Shown piece after piece: positions 51,435 to 60,780 of a DNA stretch of 64,000 bases. A model generated the notes under the pieces. It saw only the letters and a program-made list of their open reading frames with translations, did not search any database and had not been told where the DNA came from. Within the stretch, counting starts at the first letter, position 1. Each line of letters starts with the position of its first letter. The translations under genes and the position numbers were made by a program. The DNA comes from Verrucomicrobiaceae bacterium (lineage in GTDB: Bacteria; Verrucomicrobiota; Verrucomicrobiia; Verrucomicrobiales; Verrucomicrobiaceae): NCBI GenBank assembly GCA_016713245.1, contig JADJPM010000004.1, positions 1,736,001 to 1,800,000 on the forward strand, written 5' to 3'.

Positions 51435-54434
51435 CTAAAGAAACCGTCCCGTGATGCTCTTTGCATTCTTGGCCACCTCGGTTGGTGTGCCCTCGGCGAG
51501 CAAGTAACCACCTTCAGGCCCGCCAGTGGGGCCGAGGTCGATGAGGTGGTCGGCGTTGCGGATGACATCGAGGTGGTGCTCGATGACGATGAGGGTGTTT
51601 CCGGCTTCGCGGAGGCGCAGGAGCACATTTAGCAAGGTCTGGATGTCGGCGCTGTGGAGGCCGGTGGTGGGCTCGTCGAGCAGGTAGAGCGTCTTGCCGG
51701 TGCTGCGTTTGGCGAGTTCGGTGGCGAGTTTGACTCGCTGAGCCTCGCCGCCGGAGAGAGCGGCACCGCTTTGGCCGAGCTTAATATAGCCGAGGCCGCA
51801 TTCTTCGAGCGAGGCGAGCTTCGGGGCGATGTGGCGATCATTCGCGAAGAAGCGATGCGCCTCGCTCACGGTCATGTCGAGCACGTCGGCGATGGATTTG
51901 CCTTTGAAGGTGATCTCCAGCGTCTCCTGACCGTAGCGGCGACCTCCGCAGGCCTCGCAGGTCACATGCACGTCGGCGAGGAAGTGCATGTCGATCTTGA
52001 TCTGACCATCGCCCTGGCATTTTTCGCAACGTCCGCCGGGTGTGTTGAAGGAGAAACGACCGGCATCAAAGCCACGCTGCCTTGCCAGCGGCAGCTTCGC
52101 GAACAACTCGCGAATGGGCGTGAAGACACCGCAGTAGGTGGCGGGATTGCTGCGCGGGCTGCGACCGATGGGCGATTGGTCGATGACGATGACTTTGTCG
52201 ATCAAATCGAGCCCGGTGATGCGCTCATGCGCCGCAGGAGTCTCCTTGGCGTTGTAAAAATGCCGCTGAAGCGCCCGCATGAGGATGTCATCCACCAGCG
52301 TCGATTTCCCGCTGCCGCTGGGGCCGGTGACGCAGGTGAAAAGACCGAGCGGAAAGCGCACCGTGAGGTTTTTGAGGTTGTGGGCTGTCGCGCCGTGAAT
52401 GGTGAGATGTGAGAGGTTAGACGTGAGAAGTGGCAGCTCCGACTTCTCACTTCTCACATCTAACTTCTTACCCGCCTCGATTCGCCTCTTTCCGCTCAAA
52501 AACTGCCCCGTCAGTGACTCCTCATTCGCAATGACCTCCGTCACGCTGCCTTGAGCGATCAAGTGACCGCCATGCACGCCTGCGGCAGGACCGAGTTCGA
52601 TGAGGTGATCGGCCGCACGCATCATGGATTCGTCGTGCTCGACGACGAGGACGCTGTTCCCGAGGTCTCGCAGACGATGCAGCGTGCGGATGAGGCGCTC
52701 GTTGTCCGTCGGGTGCAGGCCGATGCTGGGTTCGTCGAGCACATAAAGCACTCCCGAGAGTCCCGCGCCGATCTGCGTGGCCAATCGAATGCGCTGCGTC
52801 TCTCCACCGGAAAGCGTGCCGCTCTGTCGATTCAACGCCAGATAGCCCAAGCCGACCTGCTCGAGGAATTCGAGCCGTTTCAAAATCTCTCGCTGTAACT
52901 CACCCACATAGGCCTGCTGCTGCGCGGTGACATCAAGTTCACGCATCCAGTTCAAAGCCGCCGCGATGTCGAGTGAGGTGAACTCGTGAATATTCAGGCC
53001 TGAGGGTTTCAAGTTTAAGGTTTCAAGTTTCAAGTTGGAGCTTCGAGCCTCCGCGTCAGCGAACTTGAAACCTGAAACTTGAAACTTTGAACTTAGGTAC
53101 ACCGCCAAGCTCTCCTTGCGCAGCCTCTTCCCCTCACACGCCGCGCACGGATGCGGAGCCATCAAACGCGTCAGATTGGCCTTCAGCATCTCGCTTTCGG
53201 CATTTCGATGCAGGCGGGCGATTTCGGCCAGGAGACCTTCGAAGGGCTTAGCGAGGCTCTTTTTGTTCGGCGTCTTCTGCCAGCCGGTGTCGATGGCGAT
53301 CTCGCCGGTGCCGTTAAAGAGGGAATCTTTGAATCCGGCGGGCAGGGAAGAGAAGGGGGCCTTCTCGTCGATCTGGTAGTGCTTCGCGAGGGCTTCGATA
53401 CCGCGATTGAAGATGATTTTGAGCTTCGGGATCTTCGCCCACCATGACTTGATCGCTCCCTCGGCCAGCGATTTCGATTCATCCGGCACGATGAGAGCCG
53501 AATCAGGCCGGAGAATGCTCCCCACGCCTTCGCAGGCCGGGCAAGCACCGAGGTGGGTGTTGAACGAGAAATGCTGCGGCGTGAGTTTTTCGAGCGAGTA
53601 GCCGGTTTTGGGGTTGGTGTAGGCCGTCGTGAAGGAAAGCAGGTTAGAAGTGAGAGGTGAGAGGTCAGAAGTGGCTGCTGATGACGACTTCTCACTTCTC
53701 ACTTCTAACGTCTCACTCCTCGTCTCCGCCAAAAACTGCACCTCCCGCTCATTCCAATGCAGCGCCGCCTCGATGGCCTCCATCAGTCGTGGGCGGGCAT
53801 CGGGTCGCACGACGAGGCGGTCGATGACGATGTCGAGTTGATGCTTCTCGCTCTTGGAAAGGGGCGGATCGGTGTCGAGTTCGATGATCTGACCATCCAG
53901 ACGCACGCGGATGAAACCTTGGCAGCGCAGTTTTTCGAAGAAGAACTTTAGCGTGTCCGCTTTCGCGGCTGGTTGGGGCGAGAGGACGATCAATCGCGTG
54001 CCTTCGCCGAGGGCGAGCATCTTCTCGCCGATCTCGGCGGGCGTGCTGCGCAGGAGCTTTTCGCCGGTTTTCGGGTCGTGGGGCTGCCCGGCCACGGCGT
54101 AGAGCACGCGGAGGTAGTCGTAGATCTCCGTGACGGTGGCGATGGTGCTGCGCGGATTCGGCGTGGCGTTGATTTGCTCGATGGCGACGGCTGGGGAGAG
54201 GCCCTCGATGAAATCGACGTCCGGCTTCTCCATCTGGTCGAGGAACTGCCGCGCATAGGCCGAGAGGCTCTGCACATAGCGGCGCTGGCCCTCTGCGTAG
54301 AGGGTATCAAAGGCCAGCGAGGACTTTCCGCTGCCGCTGACGCCCGTGAGCACGACCAATTGATGCCGTGGGATGTCCACGTCGATGTTTTTGAGGTTGT
54401 GCTGCCGTGCGCCCCGCACGCGGATGAAGTCCAT
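51435..54434 (-). CDS. uvrA: Excinuclease ABC subunit A with in-frame repeat insertions
   Basis: UvrA recognises bulky DNA lesions and loads UvrB. The ATG at 54434 (MDFIRVRGARQHNLKNIDVD) gives 999 residues; the frame upstream is unrelated. It shows the first Walker A (GVSGSGKSSLAFDTL) near 31-45, the first ABC signature (LSGGETQRIRLATQIG), the second Walker A (GPSGSGKSTLVDD), zinc cysteines (CEKCQGDG, CEACGG), and the second signature (LSGGEAQRVKLATELA). Three palindromic repeats lie inside the frame and add about 25-35 residues each, near residues 237-266, 445-477 and 653-678. They explain the excess over the usual 940-960 residues. Confidence 0.95.
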   Translation of the reverse strand: MDFIRVRGARQHNLKNIDVDIPRHQLVVLTGVSGSGKSSLAFDTLYAEGQRRYVQSLSAYARQFLDQMEKPDVDFIEGLSPAVAIEQINATPNPRSTIATVTEIYDYLRVLYAVAGQPHDPKTGEKLLRSTPAEIGEKMLALGEGTRLIVLSPQPAAKADTLKFFFEKLRCQGFIRVRLDGQIIELDTDPPLSKSEKHQLDIVIDRLVVRPDARPRLMEAIEAALHWNEREVQFLAETRSETLEVRSEKSSSAATSDLSPLTSNLLSFTTAYTNPKTGYSLEKLTPQHFSFNTHLGACPACEGVGSILRPDSALIVPDESKSLAEGAIKSWWAKIPKLKIIFNRGIEALAKHYQIDEKAPFSSLPAGFKDSLFNGTGEIAIDTGWQKTPNKKSLAKPFEGLLAEIARLHRNAESEMLKANLTRLMAPHPCAACEGKRLRKESLAVYLSSKFQVSGFKFADAEARSSNLKLETLNLKPSGLNIHEFTSLDIAAALNWMRELDVTAQQQAYVGELQREILKRLEFLEQVGLGYLALNRQSGTLSGGETQRIRLATQIGAGLSGVLYVLDEPSIGLHPTDNERLIRTLHRLRDLGNSVLVVEHDESMMRAADHLIELGPAAGVHGGHLIAQGSVTEVIANEESLTGQFLSGKRRIEAGKKLDVRSEKSELPLLTSNLSHLTIHGATAHNLKNLTVRFPLGLFTCVTGPSGSGKSTLVDDILMRALQRHFYNAKETPAAHERITGLDLIDKVIVIDQSPIGRSPRSNPATYCGVFTPIRELFAKLPLARQRGFDAGRFSFNTPGGRCEKCQGDGQIKIDMHFLADVHVTCEACGGRRYGQETLEITFKGKSIADVLDMTVSEAHRFFANDRHIAPKLASLEECGLGYIKLGQSGAALSGGEAQRVKLATELAKRSTGKTLYLLDEPTTGLHSADIQTLLNVLLRLREAGNTLIVIEHHLDVIRNADHLIDLGPTGGPEGGYLLAEGTPTEVAKNAKSITGRFL
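52400..52475. repeat. Palindromic repeat inside uvrA, type 1
   Basis: Arms TGAGATGTGAGAGGTTAGAC... (52403-52431) and ACTTCTCACTTCTCACATCT... (52442-52470) are inverted. It is translated in uvrA as KKLDVRSEKSELPLLTSNLS. Related in sequence to 53637-53720. Confidence 0.75.
53004..53097. repeat. Palindromic repeat inside uvrA, type 2
   Basis: The left arm 53004-53041 is built of TTTCAAG units, the right arm 53061-53097 of CTTGAAA units. Translated as FQVSGFKFADAEARSSNLKL. The same unit type flanks the four-helix-bundle gene at 58.7 and 59.3 kb. Confidence 0.75.
53637..53720. repeat. Palindromic repeat inside uvrA, type 1
   Basis: Left arm from 53641 (GGTTAGAAGTGAGAGGTGAG) and right arm 53687-53716 (CTTCTCACTTCTCACTTCTA) are inverted. 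Translated as ETLEVRSEKSSSAATSDLSP. It is the same family as 52400-52475. Confidence 0.75.
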
Positions 54435-54575
54435 GCGGCCATTGTTGCTGGTGGCAGCTTCAAACTTCAAGCTCTGGGCGTCCCACCCCAAGAAAAAGCC
54501 GCACTTTGCCGTTTCACACGCCAGAAGCATGCGCAGGGTTGAAATCACCCGCTGCTCTCCTACAATCTGCCCGCC

Positions 54576-55547
54576 ATGAAAGCTCTCTTCGTCCTTATCC
54601 TTGCCGCCGCCATCGGTTATGTGGCCTATGAATTCGCCTACCCGCCGATCGCCGAGGCGATGAAATTCACCAAGCATGTGCCCAAGGAAGAGCCGAAGAA
54701 GGAAGTGCTCGTCGTGGAGGCGCCCAAGCCGAAGCCTGTGGAGCCGAAGCCTGAGCCCAAGCCGGAGCCGGTGCCGGAGATGAAACCCGAGCCCAAGCCG
54801 GAGCCTGCCCCCGAGATGCCCAAGGTGGCCATGCCCAGCGAACCAGCGCCTGAACCGACGGGCTTAGTGCCGCCCACCTTCCCGCCCGTGGACCAGCTCA
54901 CTCAAAACTGGGCCGTGATTCCGGCGAGCTTTTTCACGCAGCCGAAGCAGGTCACGATGAAAAAGGACCTCGATATCACGATGAAGATTGGTGCGGGCAC
55001 CTCGAAAGCCTCGTTCAAAACGGGTGGTAAGGTCTTCGTCATGGGCCAGAACGGTGGGAACCTCATCATCGGTTCCGCGCCAGGCTCCCCGATGCGTGGC
55101 GAGGTGGCCATGGATGACACCGATTTCAAAGATGTCTTCACCGCCGCCTATGAGCAGATTAAGGTCGTGCGTGTCGAGCAGGCCCGCAAAGCCCACGAAT
55201 ATCAGCTGGCAGCGGCAGACCGTGCCAAGAACGCCCCTGCCGCCGCTGCCAAAGGTGGCGCGGGTGGCGGTGCCAATGCCAAGCCTGAAAAAGACGCCGA
55301 CGGGAAGTATCCCATTCTCATCGCGAGCATGAAGGCCGGCGAGGTCACCGAGGTGAAGCCGGACAACGTCAAATCCTGGGGCGATGTGAACCAAGAGAAG
55401 ATCGACGGCACGGACTTCTGGACCATCAACGTGAAATACGAGACCCAGACCATGTTTGGTAAGTTTGAGACCGAGGCCCAGGCACGCATCAAGAACGGCA
55501 AGGTGGACAAATGGGTGTACACCGGTTCCGGCGAAGTGGTGCCCTGA
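54576..55547 (+). CDS. Membrane-anchored protein with Pro/Lys/Glu-rich linker
   Basis: The 323-residue protein has an N-terminal membrane anchor or signal (ALFVLILAAAIGYVAYEFAY, residues 3-22). A TonB-like extended linker follows at about 38-95 (KPKPVEPKPEPKPEPVPEM). The C-terminal domain (about 105-323) has VTMKKDLDITMKIGAGTSKASF, GGKVFVMGQNGGNLIIG and EKIDGTDFWTINVKYETQTMFGKF, beta-rich and interrupted by a Gly/Ala loop. It is probably periplasmic and spans some distance from the inner membrane. No family is recognised, and nothing links it to TonB except the linker. Confidence 0.7.
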   Translation: MKALFVLILAAAIGYVAYEFAYPPIAEAMKFTKHVPKEEPKKEVLVVEAPKPKPVEPKPEPKPEPVPEMKPEPKPEPAPEMPKVAMPSEPAPEPTGLVPPTFPPVDQLTQNWAVIPASFFTQPKQVTMKKDLDITMKIGAGTSKASFKTGGKVFVMGQNGGNLIIGSAPGSPMRGEVAMDDTDFKDVFTAAYEQIKVVRVEQARKAHEYQLAAADRAKNAPAAAAKGGAGGGANAKPEKDADGKYPILIASMKAGEVTEVKPDNVKSWGDVNQEKIDGTDFWTINVKYETQTMFGKFETEAQARIKNGKVDKWVYTGSGEVVP

Positions 55548-55625
55548 TTCGAATCCTCGTCAGAAGCGGGATTTTGCCAACGCAAAGACTGAATCCCCAT
55601 CGTGTGTGGCGTATGTATGCCACGC

Positions 55626-58600
55626 ATGATTCGTCCCGCTGCTCTCCTCATCGCTTTTGCCGCCTCTTCCGCCCTTGCGGCGGAGCCGCTGAGCTTCAAC
55701 CGCGACATCCGCCCGATCCTCTCGGAGAACTGCTTTGCCTGTCACGGCTTTGATTCGAAGAAGCGTGAGGCCGAGTTGCGGCTCGATACGCCGGAAGGCG
55801 CCTACACGGCCAAGGACGGCGCGTTTCCGATCAAGCCGGGCGATCTGGCGAAGAGCGAGGTCTGGCAGCGCATCATCACGACGGACGAGGACGACCTCAT
55901 GCCGCCGCCGAAGTCGCACAAGAAGCTCACGCAGAAGCAGAAGGACACGCTGAAGCTCTGGATCGAGCAGGGCGCGGGGTATCAGAAGCATTGGGCGTTT
56001 GAGCTCCCAAGGATGGGCGCTTTGCAAGCGCCCTCGGCGGTTGAAAACCGCCGTTCCTTGTCGGAGATCGACGTGCTGCTCGCGGATCGTCTCGCCAAGG
56101 ACAAACTGACCTTCGCGGATGAAGCGGACAAAGAGACGCTCATCCGCCGTGTGTCGTTCACGCTCACCGGGCTGCCGCCGACGCTGGCGGAGGTGGATGC
56201 CTATTTAAAAGACGGCAACTACGAGGCGATGGTGGACCGCTACATGAAGTCGCCTCGCTTTGGCGAGGAGATGGCGCGGCATTGGCTGGATGTGGCGCGT
56301 TATGCGGACACGCACGGCCTGCATCTCGACAACGAGCGCAGCATGTGGGCCTACCGCGACTGGGTGGTGCGGGCCTTCAATGAGAACCTGCCCTTCGATC
56401 AATTCACCGTGTGGCAGATCGCGGGGGATCAGCTCCCGAATGCCACGCCGGATCAAATCACGGCCACGGGCTTCTCGCGCTGCAATGTCACGACGAGTGA
56501 AGGCGGCGCGATCGATGAGGAGTATCGCCATCTTTACGCGGTGGACCGTGCGGCGACGCTCACCACGGCATGGCTGGGCCTGACGGGCGGTTGTGCGCAG
56601 TGTCACGATCACAAATACGATCCGCTGACCACGGCGGAGTTTTATTCGCTCTACGCCTTCTTTTACAGCAGCGCCGATCCGCCGATGGACAAGAATATCT
56701 CCTCCACGGAGCCCTTTTTGCGCCTGCCGACGGCTGCGCAGCAAAAAGCGCTCGATGACGCCATCGCCGCCGAAAATGCCGCGCTGAAGGCTCTCGATGA
56801 TTCCGTGCAAAAAGTCGCCTACAGCGAGAAAAAGGCCGCTGAGGCCCAAAGCATCACGCAGGTGCTATTCGATGATGTTTTCGCTCCCGGCCTAGAAACG
56901 AAAAACACGACGCGAAACCCCAGTGTGTGGCTCCTGAAGCCGGAATTCGGCGCGAAGTCCGGCCAGCGAGTGCTGCGCATCGCGAACGGGCAGTTCAGCG
57001 AGGAAAACGTCACGCCGCCGCTCACGCCGGTGGTGCTCGTGGAGTCGCCCCGCGTCAGCGTGTGGGCACGCATCGATCCGCTGAGCCCGCCGCGTGTGCT
57101 TTGTCTCTCGATCAATGGTCGCCGACTGCTGTGGGGCGATGCGAAGGCCTTTGAAGGGCTCACTTACTTTCAGGAGAATGCGATCCCAGTTGGCGAACTG
57201 CCGAAGCCCGGTGTGTGGACGCAACTCCGCGTCGATCCGGTGGCGGTGCTCGGTTTGAAGCCGGGCACGCGCCTCAACACGATCAGTCTCCAGCAGGTTG
57301 GCGGTGCGGTGGTCTGGGATCGCCTCGAAGTGAGTGGCAAAGCCATGGCGGACAAGCATGCGCTGACCTCCTTTGCCACCTGGTGGAAGCAGGTGAGCAG
57401 CTCGAAGAAAAATCCGCCGGATGTGCCCGCCGCCGAGCTGAAAACGCTCATGACCGCGCCGGACAAAGTCACCGATGCGAAGCAGCGCGAGGCTTTGCTG
57501 CGCTTCTACCTCGCCCGTGTCGCCCAGCCTGTGAATGACGAGATCGCAAAACGTCGCATCGCGTGGGAAACAGCGAAAACCCTCCGCGCTGCGGCTGATT
57601 CGGCGATTCCGGGCACCTTCGTCTTCCGCGATGCCGAAAAGCCGCGCGACACCTTCATCGCCATGCGCGGAGCCTACAATAAACTCGGCGACAAAGTCGA
57701 GCCCACCACGCCCGCTGCCTTTCATCCGCTGAAAAAATCTGGTGCTCGCGCCACGCGACTCGATCTCGCGAACTGGCTCGTGGCTCCCGAAAACCCGATG
57801 ACGGCCCGCGTTACGGTGAATCGCTTCTGGCAGCAGGTTTTCGGCATCGGTTTGGTGAAGACGAGCCACGACTTCGGCTCCCAGGGCGAGCCTCCGAGCC
57901 ATCCGGAGCTGCTCGATGATCTGGCGGTGCGTTTTCAAAAGAGCGGCTGGAATGTGAAGCAGCTCCTCAAGCAGTTTTTGATGACCAAAGCCTTCAAACA
58001 AGCCTCGCCCGTCGAATCGAACCTCCTCAGCCTCGATCCAGACAATCGATTGCTTGCTCGCGGTCCACGCATCCGTCTCGATGCCGAGCAGATCCGCGAC
58101 AACGCGCTCTTTGTCAGCGGCCTCATCAACTTGGAGATGGGCGGTCGCGGCGTGCGCACCTACCAGCCGCCGAACATCTGGGAACCCGTCGGCTACGGCG
58201 ACAGCAATACGCGCTACTACCTGCAAGACCACGGCCCGTCGCTCTATCGCCGCAGCCTTTACAGCTTCCTCAAGCGCACCGCCCCGCCGCCCTTCATGAG
58301 CAACTTCGACGCGCCCAACCGCGAGCAAAGCTGCACCCGCCGCGAACGCAGCAACACGCCGATGCAGGCCCTCCAGCTCCTCAACGACGTCCAGCACTTC
58401 GAAGCCGCCAGAGCGCTCGCCGAACGCGTCATCGCCGAAGGCGGCCAAGATGACTCCGCGAAGCTGAATTGGCTCTTCCGCACCGTTTTGAGCCGTAAAC
58501 CGGACGCGAAGGAGTTTTCGATGCTCACCGCCGCTTTGGCCAAACAACGCAAGTTGTATCAAAAAGACCCCAAAGCCGCCGAGAAGGCGATTTCAGTCGG

Positions 58601-58703
58601 CGAATCGACGCCGAAGAAGATCGCTGCACCTGCTGAAACCGCCGCGTGGACGCTGATCGCGAATTTGGTGCTGAACCTCGATGAAACGGTGACTCGGAAC
58701 TGA
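55626..58703 (+). CDS. Secreted DUF1549/DUF1553 protein with N-terminal cytochrome-like domain
   Basis: From the ATG at 55626 it has 1025 residues, opening with a signal peptide (MIRPAALLIAFAASSALA); starts at 55602 or 55617 add a few residues. The planctomycete cytochrome C-type domain follows (DIRPILSENCFACHGFDSK, CxxCH heme motif near 31-35). DUF1549 comes next (MARHWLDVARYADTHGLH, CAQCHDHKYDPLTTAEFYSL), then a beta-rich insert and DUF1553 (NPMTARVTVNRFWQQVFG, EPPSHPELLDDLAVRFQKSG). The gene heads an operon whose usual partner, DUF1501, follows after an inserted four-helix-bundle gene. Role unknown; perhaps binding or degradation of polymers at the surface. Confidence 0.9.
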   Translation: MIRPAALLIAFAASSALAAEPLSFNRDIRPILSENCFACHGFDSKKREAELRLDTPEGAYTAKDGAFPIKPGDLAKSEVWQRIITTDEDDLMPPPKSHKKLTQKQKDTLKLWIEQGAGYQKHWAFELPRMGALQAPSAVENRRSLSEIDVLLADRLAKDKLTFADEADKETLIRRVSFTLTGLPPTLAEVDAYLKDGNYEAMVDRYMKSPRFGEEMARHWLDVARYADTHGLHLDNERSMWAYRDWVVRAFNENLPFDQFTVWQIAGDQLPNATPDQITATGFSRCNVTTSEGGAIDEEYRHLYAVDRAATLTTAWLGLTGGCAQCHDHKYDPLTTAEFYSLYAFFYSSADPPMDKNISSTEPFLRLPTAAQQKALDDAIAAENAALKALDDSVQKVAYSEKKAAEAQSITQVLFDDVFAPGLETKNTTRNPSVWLLKPEFGAKSGQRVLRIANGQFSEENVTPPLTPVVLVESPRVSVWARIDPLSPPRVLCLSINGRRLLWGDAKAFEGLTYFQENAIPVGELPKPGVWTQLRVDPVAVLGLKPGTRLNTISLQQVGGAVVWDRLEVSGKAMADKHALTSFATWWKQVSSSKKNPPDVPAAELKTLMTAPDKVTDAKQREALLRFYLARVAQPVNDEIAKRRIAWETAKTLRAAADSAIPGTFVFRDAEKPRDTFIAMRGAYNKLGDKVEPTTPAAFHPLKKSGARATRLDLANWLVAPENPMTARVTVNRFWQQVFGIGLVKTSHDFGSQGEPPSHPELLDDLAVRFQKSGWNVKQLLKQFLMTKAFKQASPVESNLLSLDPDNRLLARGPRIRLDAEQIRDNALFVSGLINLEMGGRGVRTYQPPNIWEPVGYGDSNTRYYLQDHGPSLYRRSLYSFLKRTAPPPFMSNFDAPNREQSCTRRERSNTPMQALQLLNDVQHFEAARALAERVIAEGGQDDSAKLNWLFRTVLSRKPDAKEFSMLTAALAKQRKLYQKDPKAAEKAISVGESTPKKIAAPAETAAWTLIANLVLNLDETVTRN

Positions 58704-58711
58704 CAGAAGCC

Positions 58712-58778
58712 GTTTCAAGTTTCTGGTTTCAAGTTTCAAGCCCCAGAAACTCGGAACTTGGAACCTGAAACTCGAAAC
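58712..58778. repeat. TTTCAAG/CTTGAAA-type palindrome before the four-helix-bundle gene
   Basis: Arms 58712-58740 (GTTTCAAGTTTCTGGTTTCA...) and 58744-58778 (ending GAACCTGAAACTCGAAACC) are inverted. The unit sequence matches the uvrA type 2 repeat. Confidence 0.7.
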
Positions 58779-58791
58779 CCACTCCCCTCCC

Positions 58792-59301
58792 ATGAAACAA
58801 ACCGTCACCCAATTTGAAGAGTTGAAATCTTGGCAGCAAGGCCGCGAACTCGCCCGTCAGGTTTATGATCTGACTCACCGCTCGGCATTTTCGAAGGACT
58901 TTGCATTGAGGGATCAGATTCGCAGGGCCGTGATTTCGATCACTTCCAATATTGCCGAAGGCTTTGAGCGAGATGGGCGACAGGAATTCATTCAGTTCCT
59001 TTCGATTGCCAAAGGCTCCTGCGGTGAAGTTCGTTCACAGCTCTATCTCGCCGAGGACCAGGGTTATCTGGATCGTCAGGAGGCAAACCAACTGCGAAGC
59101 TTGGCTTTCTCGATTAGTCGCCTCATAGCCGGATTGATGACCTACCTTCGCCGCACCGAGTATCGAGGCACCAAATACTCCTCCGTTGTTCGGGAAAGCC
59201 TTGAACCAGCCAGCGAGGACACTTGGTCGATCCAATCAGAAGAACTTGCCGACTACGAATCCGAGGCTCTCGCCAATTCGGGTGCTCCACTTGAAACCTG
59301 A
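58792..59301 (+). CDS. Four-helix bundle protein (23S rRNA intervening-sequence family)
   Basis: The 169-residue protein matches the bS-fold four-helix family: ELKSWQQGRELARQVYDLTH near residues 9-28, LRDQIRRAVISITSNIAEGFER near 40-62, QEFIQFLSIAKGSCGEVRSQL near 65-85 and a C-terminal helix (LRSLAFSISRLIAGLMTYLR). Homologues are encoded in 23S rRNA intervening sequences and next to repeats; some relatives in retron- and DGR-like systems bind nucleic acid. The gene is placed between the DUF1549 and DUF1501 genes of one operon and is flanked by microrepeats, suggesting later insertion. Confidence 0.88.
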   Translation: MKQTVTQFEELKSWQQGRELARQVYDLTHRSAFSKDFALRDQIRRAVISITSNIAEGFERDGRQEFIQFLSIAKGSCGEVRSQLYLAEDQGYLDRQEANQLRSLAFSISRLIAGLMTYLRRTEYRGTKYSSVVRESLEPASEDTWSIQSEELADYESEALANSGAPLET

Positions 59302-59319
59302 AACCAGAAACCTGAAACC
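59290..59319. repeat. CTTGAAACC microrepeat between four-helix-bundle and DUF1501 genes
   Basis: CTTGAAACCTGAAACC and AGAAACCTGAAACC follow each other and run directly into the ATG at 59320, so the usual ribosome-binding site of the DUF1501 gene has been replaced by repeat sequence. Confidence 0.65.
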
Positions 59320-60780
59320 ATGCCCCCCCTCTTCGAATCCAATCTCCTCCAAACCCGCCGTCAGTTTTTCGGGCACAGCGGCCTGCGCCTCGGTGGGCTC
59401 GGTTTGACGTATGCGATGGGCAACGATGCTTTCGCTGCATCCAAAACACAGGTGCATGAGCCGTTGCCGGGGTTGCCGCACTTTGCGGCGAAGGCGAAGG
59501 CCGTCATTTATCTGCACATGAACGGTGGGCCGTCGCAGCTCGATACTTGGGATTACAAACCGGGGCTTCAGCAGTGGTATGACAAGGATTTGCCGCCGAG
59601 CGTGCAGGGCGGACAGCGGCTGACGGGCATGACGAGCAAGCAGGCGCGGTTTCCAGTGGCGCCGAGCCTTTTTAAGTTCGCGCAGCATGGGCAGTGCGGG
59701 CGCTGGGTGAGCGAGTTGCTGCCGCACACGGCGAAGCACGTCGATGACATCGCTTTGATCAAGACGGTGCACACGAACGCGATCAACCACGACCCGGCGT
59801 GCACCTTTGTGATGACCGGACGCGAGGTGCCGGGCTTTGCGAGCCTCGGCTCGTGGCTGGCCTACGGTCTCGGCAGCGAGAGCAATGATTTGCCGGCCTT
59901 TGTGGTGCTGACGCCGACGTGGAGTGCGAAGGCGATGGCGCAGGCGCTTTTCACCCGCATGTGGAACAGCGGCTTTTTGCCGAGCAAATTCAGCGGCGTG
60001 GCGCTGCGTGCCGTGGGGGATCCCGTGCTCTACATGAAGAACCCGGATGGCGTTTCGCCCGCGAACCGCCGCGCGATGCTGGATACGCTGGCGGAGATGA
60101 ATGCGCACAGCTTTGAGAAGTTCGGCGACCCAGAGATCCAGACGCGCATCTCGCAGTATGAGATGGCCTTCCGCATGCAGACGAGCGTGCCGGAGCTGGT
60201 CGATCTGAAACAGGAAAGCCAGGCCACGCTCGACCTGTATGGCCCCGAAGTGCTCAAACCGGGCAGCTTTGCCGCCAGCGCCATCCTGGCGCGTCGCCTC
60301 ATCGAACGCGGCACCCGCGTGGTGCAGGTGCTGCATCGCGGCTGGGACCAGCACGGCAATTTGCCCGCCGACATCCGCCTCCAATGCCGCGACACCGACC
60401 AGCCCATCGGCGCTCTTTTGACCGACCTCAAACAACGCGGCCTGCTCGACAGCACGCTCGTCATCTGGGGCGGTGAATTTGGCCGCACGGTCTATTCGCA
60501 GGGCGGTCTCTCGCAGACGAACTACGGTCGCGACCACCATCCGCGAAACTTCTGCATGTGGATGGCCGGCGGCGGCATCAAAGGCGGCACCAGCTACGGC
60601 GAGAGCGATGACTTCAGCTACAACATCGCCACCGACCCCGCGCACCTGAACGACATCAACGCCACGATCCTCAACCAGTGCGGCATCGACCACGAGCGCC
60701 TCAGCTACAAGTTCCAAGGCCTCGATGCACGGCTGACGGGCGTGGAGAGGCAGCATCCGATCAAGGAGATCATCGGGTGA
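59320..60780 (+). CDS. Exported DUF1501 protein
   Basis: The 486-residue protein has a short twin-arginine-like leader (LLQTRRQFFGHSGLRLGGLG, residues 8-27). The DUF1501 domain shows VIYLHMNGGPSQLDTWDYKP near 62-81, DIALIKTVHTNAINHDPACT, LGSWLAYGLGSESNDLPAFV, GTRVVQVLHRGWDQHGNLP and LVIWGGEFGRTVYSQGG with NYGRDHHPRNFCMW. It pairs with the DUF1549/DUF1553 gene upstream. The stop overlaps a GTG start of a lipoprotein gene. Its function is unknown, but the fold is that of metal-dependent phosphatases/sulfatases. Confidence 0.9.
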   Translation: MPPLFESNLLQTRRQFFGHSGLRLGGLGLTYAMGNDAFAASKTQVHEPLPGLPHFAAKAKAVIYLHMNGGPSQLDTWDYKPGLQQWYDKDLPPSVQGGQRLTGMTSKQARFPVAPSLFKFAQHGQCGRWVSELLPHTAKHVDDIALIKTVHTNAINHDPACTFVMTGREVPGFASLGSWLAYGLGSESNDLPAFVVLTPTWSAKAMAQALFTRMWNSGFLPSKFSGVALRAVGDPVLYMKNPDGVSPANRRAMLDTLAEMNAHSFEKFGDPEIQTRISQYEMAFRMQTSVPELVDLKQESQATLDLYGPEVLKPGSFAASAILARRLIERGTRVVQVLHRGWDQHGNLPADIRLQCRDTDQPIGALLTDLKQRGLLDSTLVIWGGEFGRTVYSQGGLSQTNYGRDHHPRNFCMWMAGGGIKGGTSYGESDDFSYNIATDPAHLNDINATILNQCGIDHERLSYKFQGLDARLTGVERQHPIKEIIG

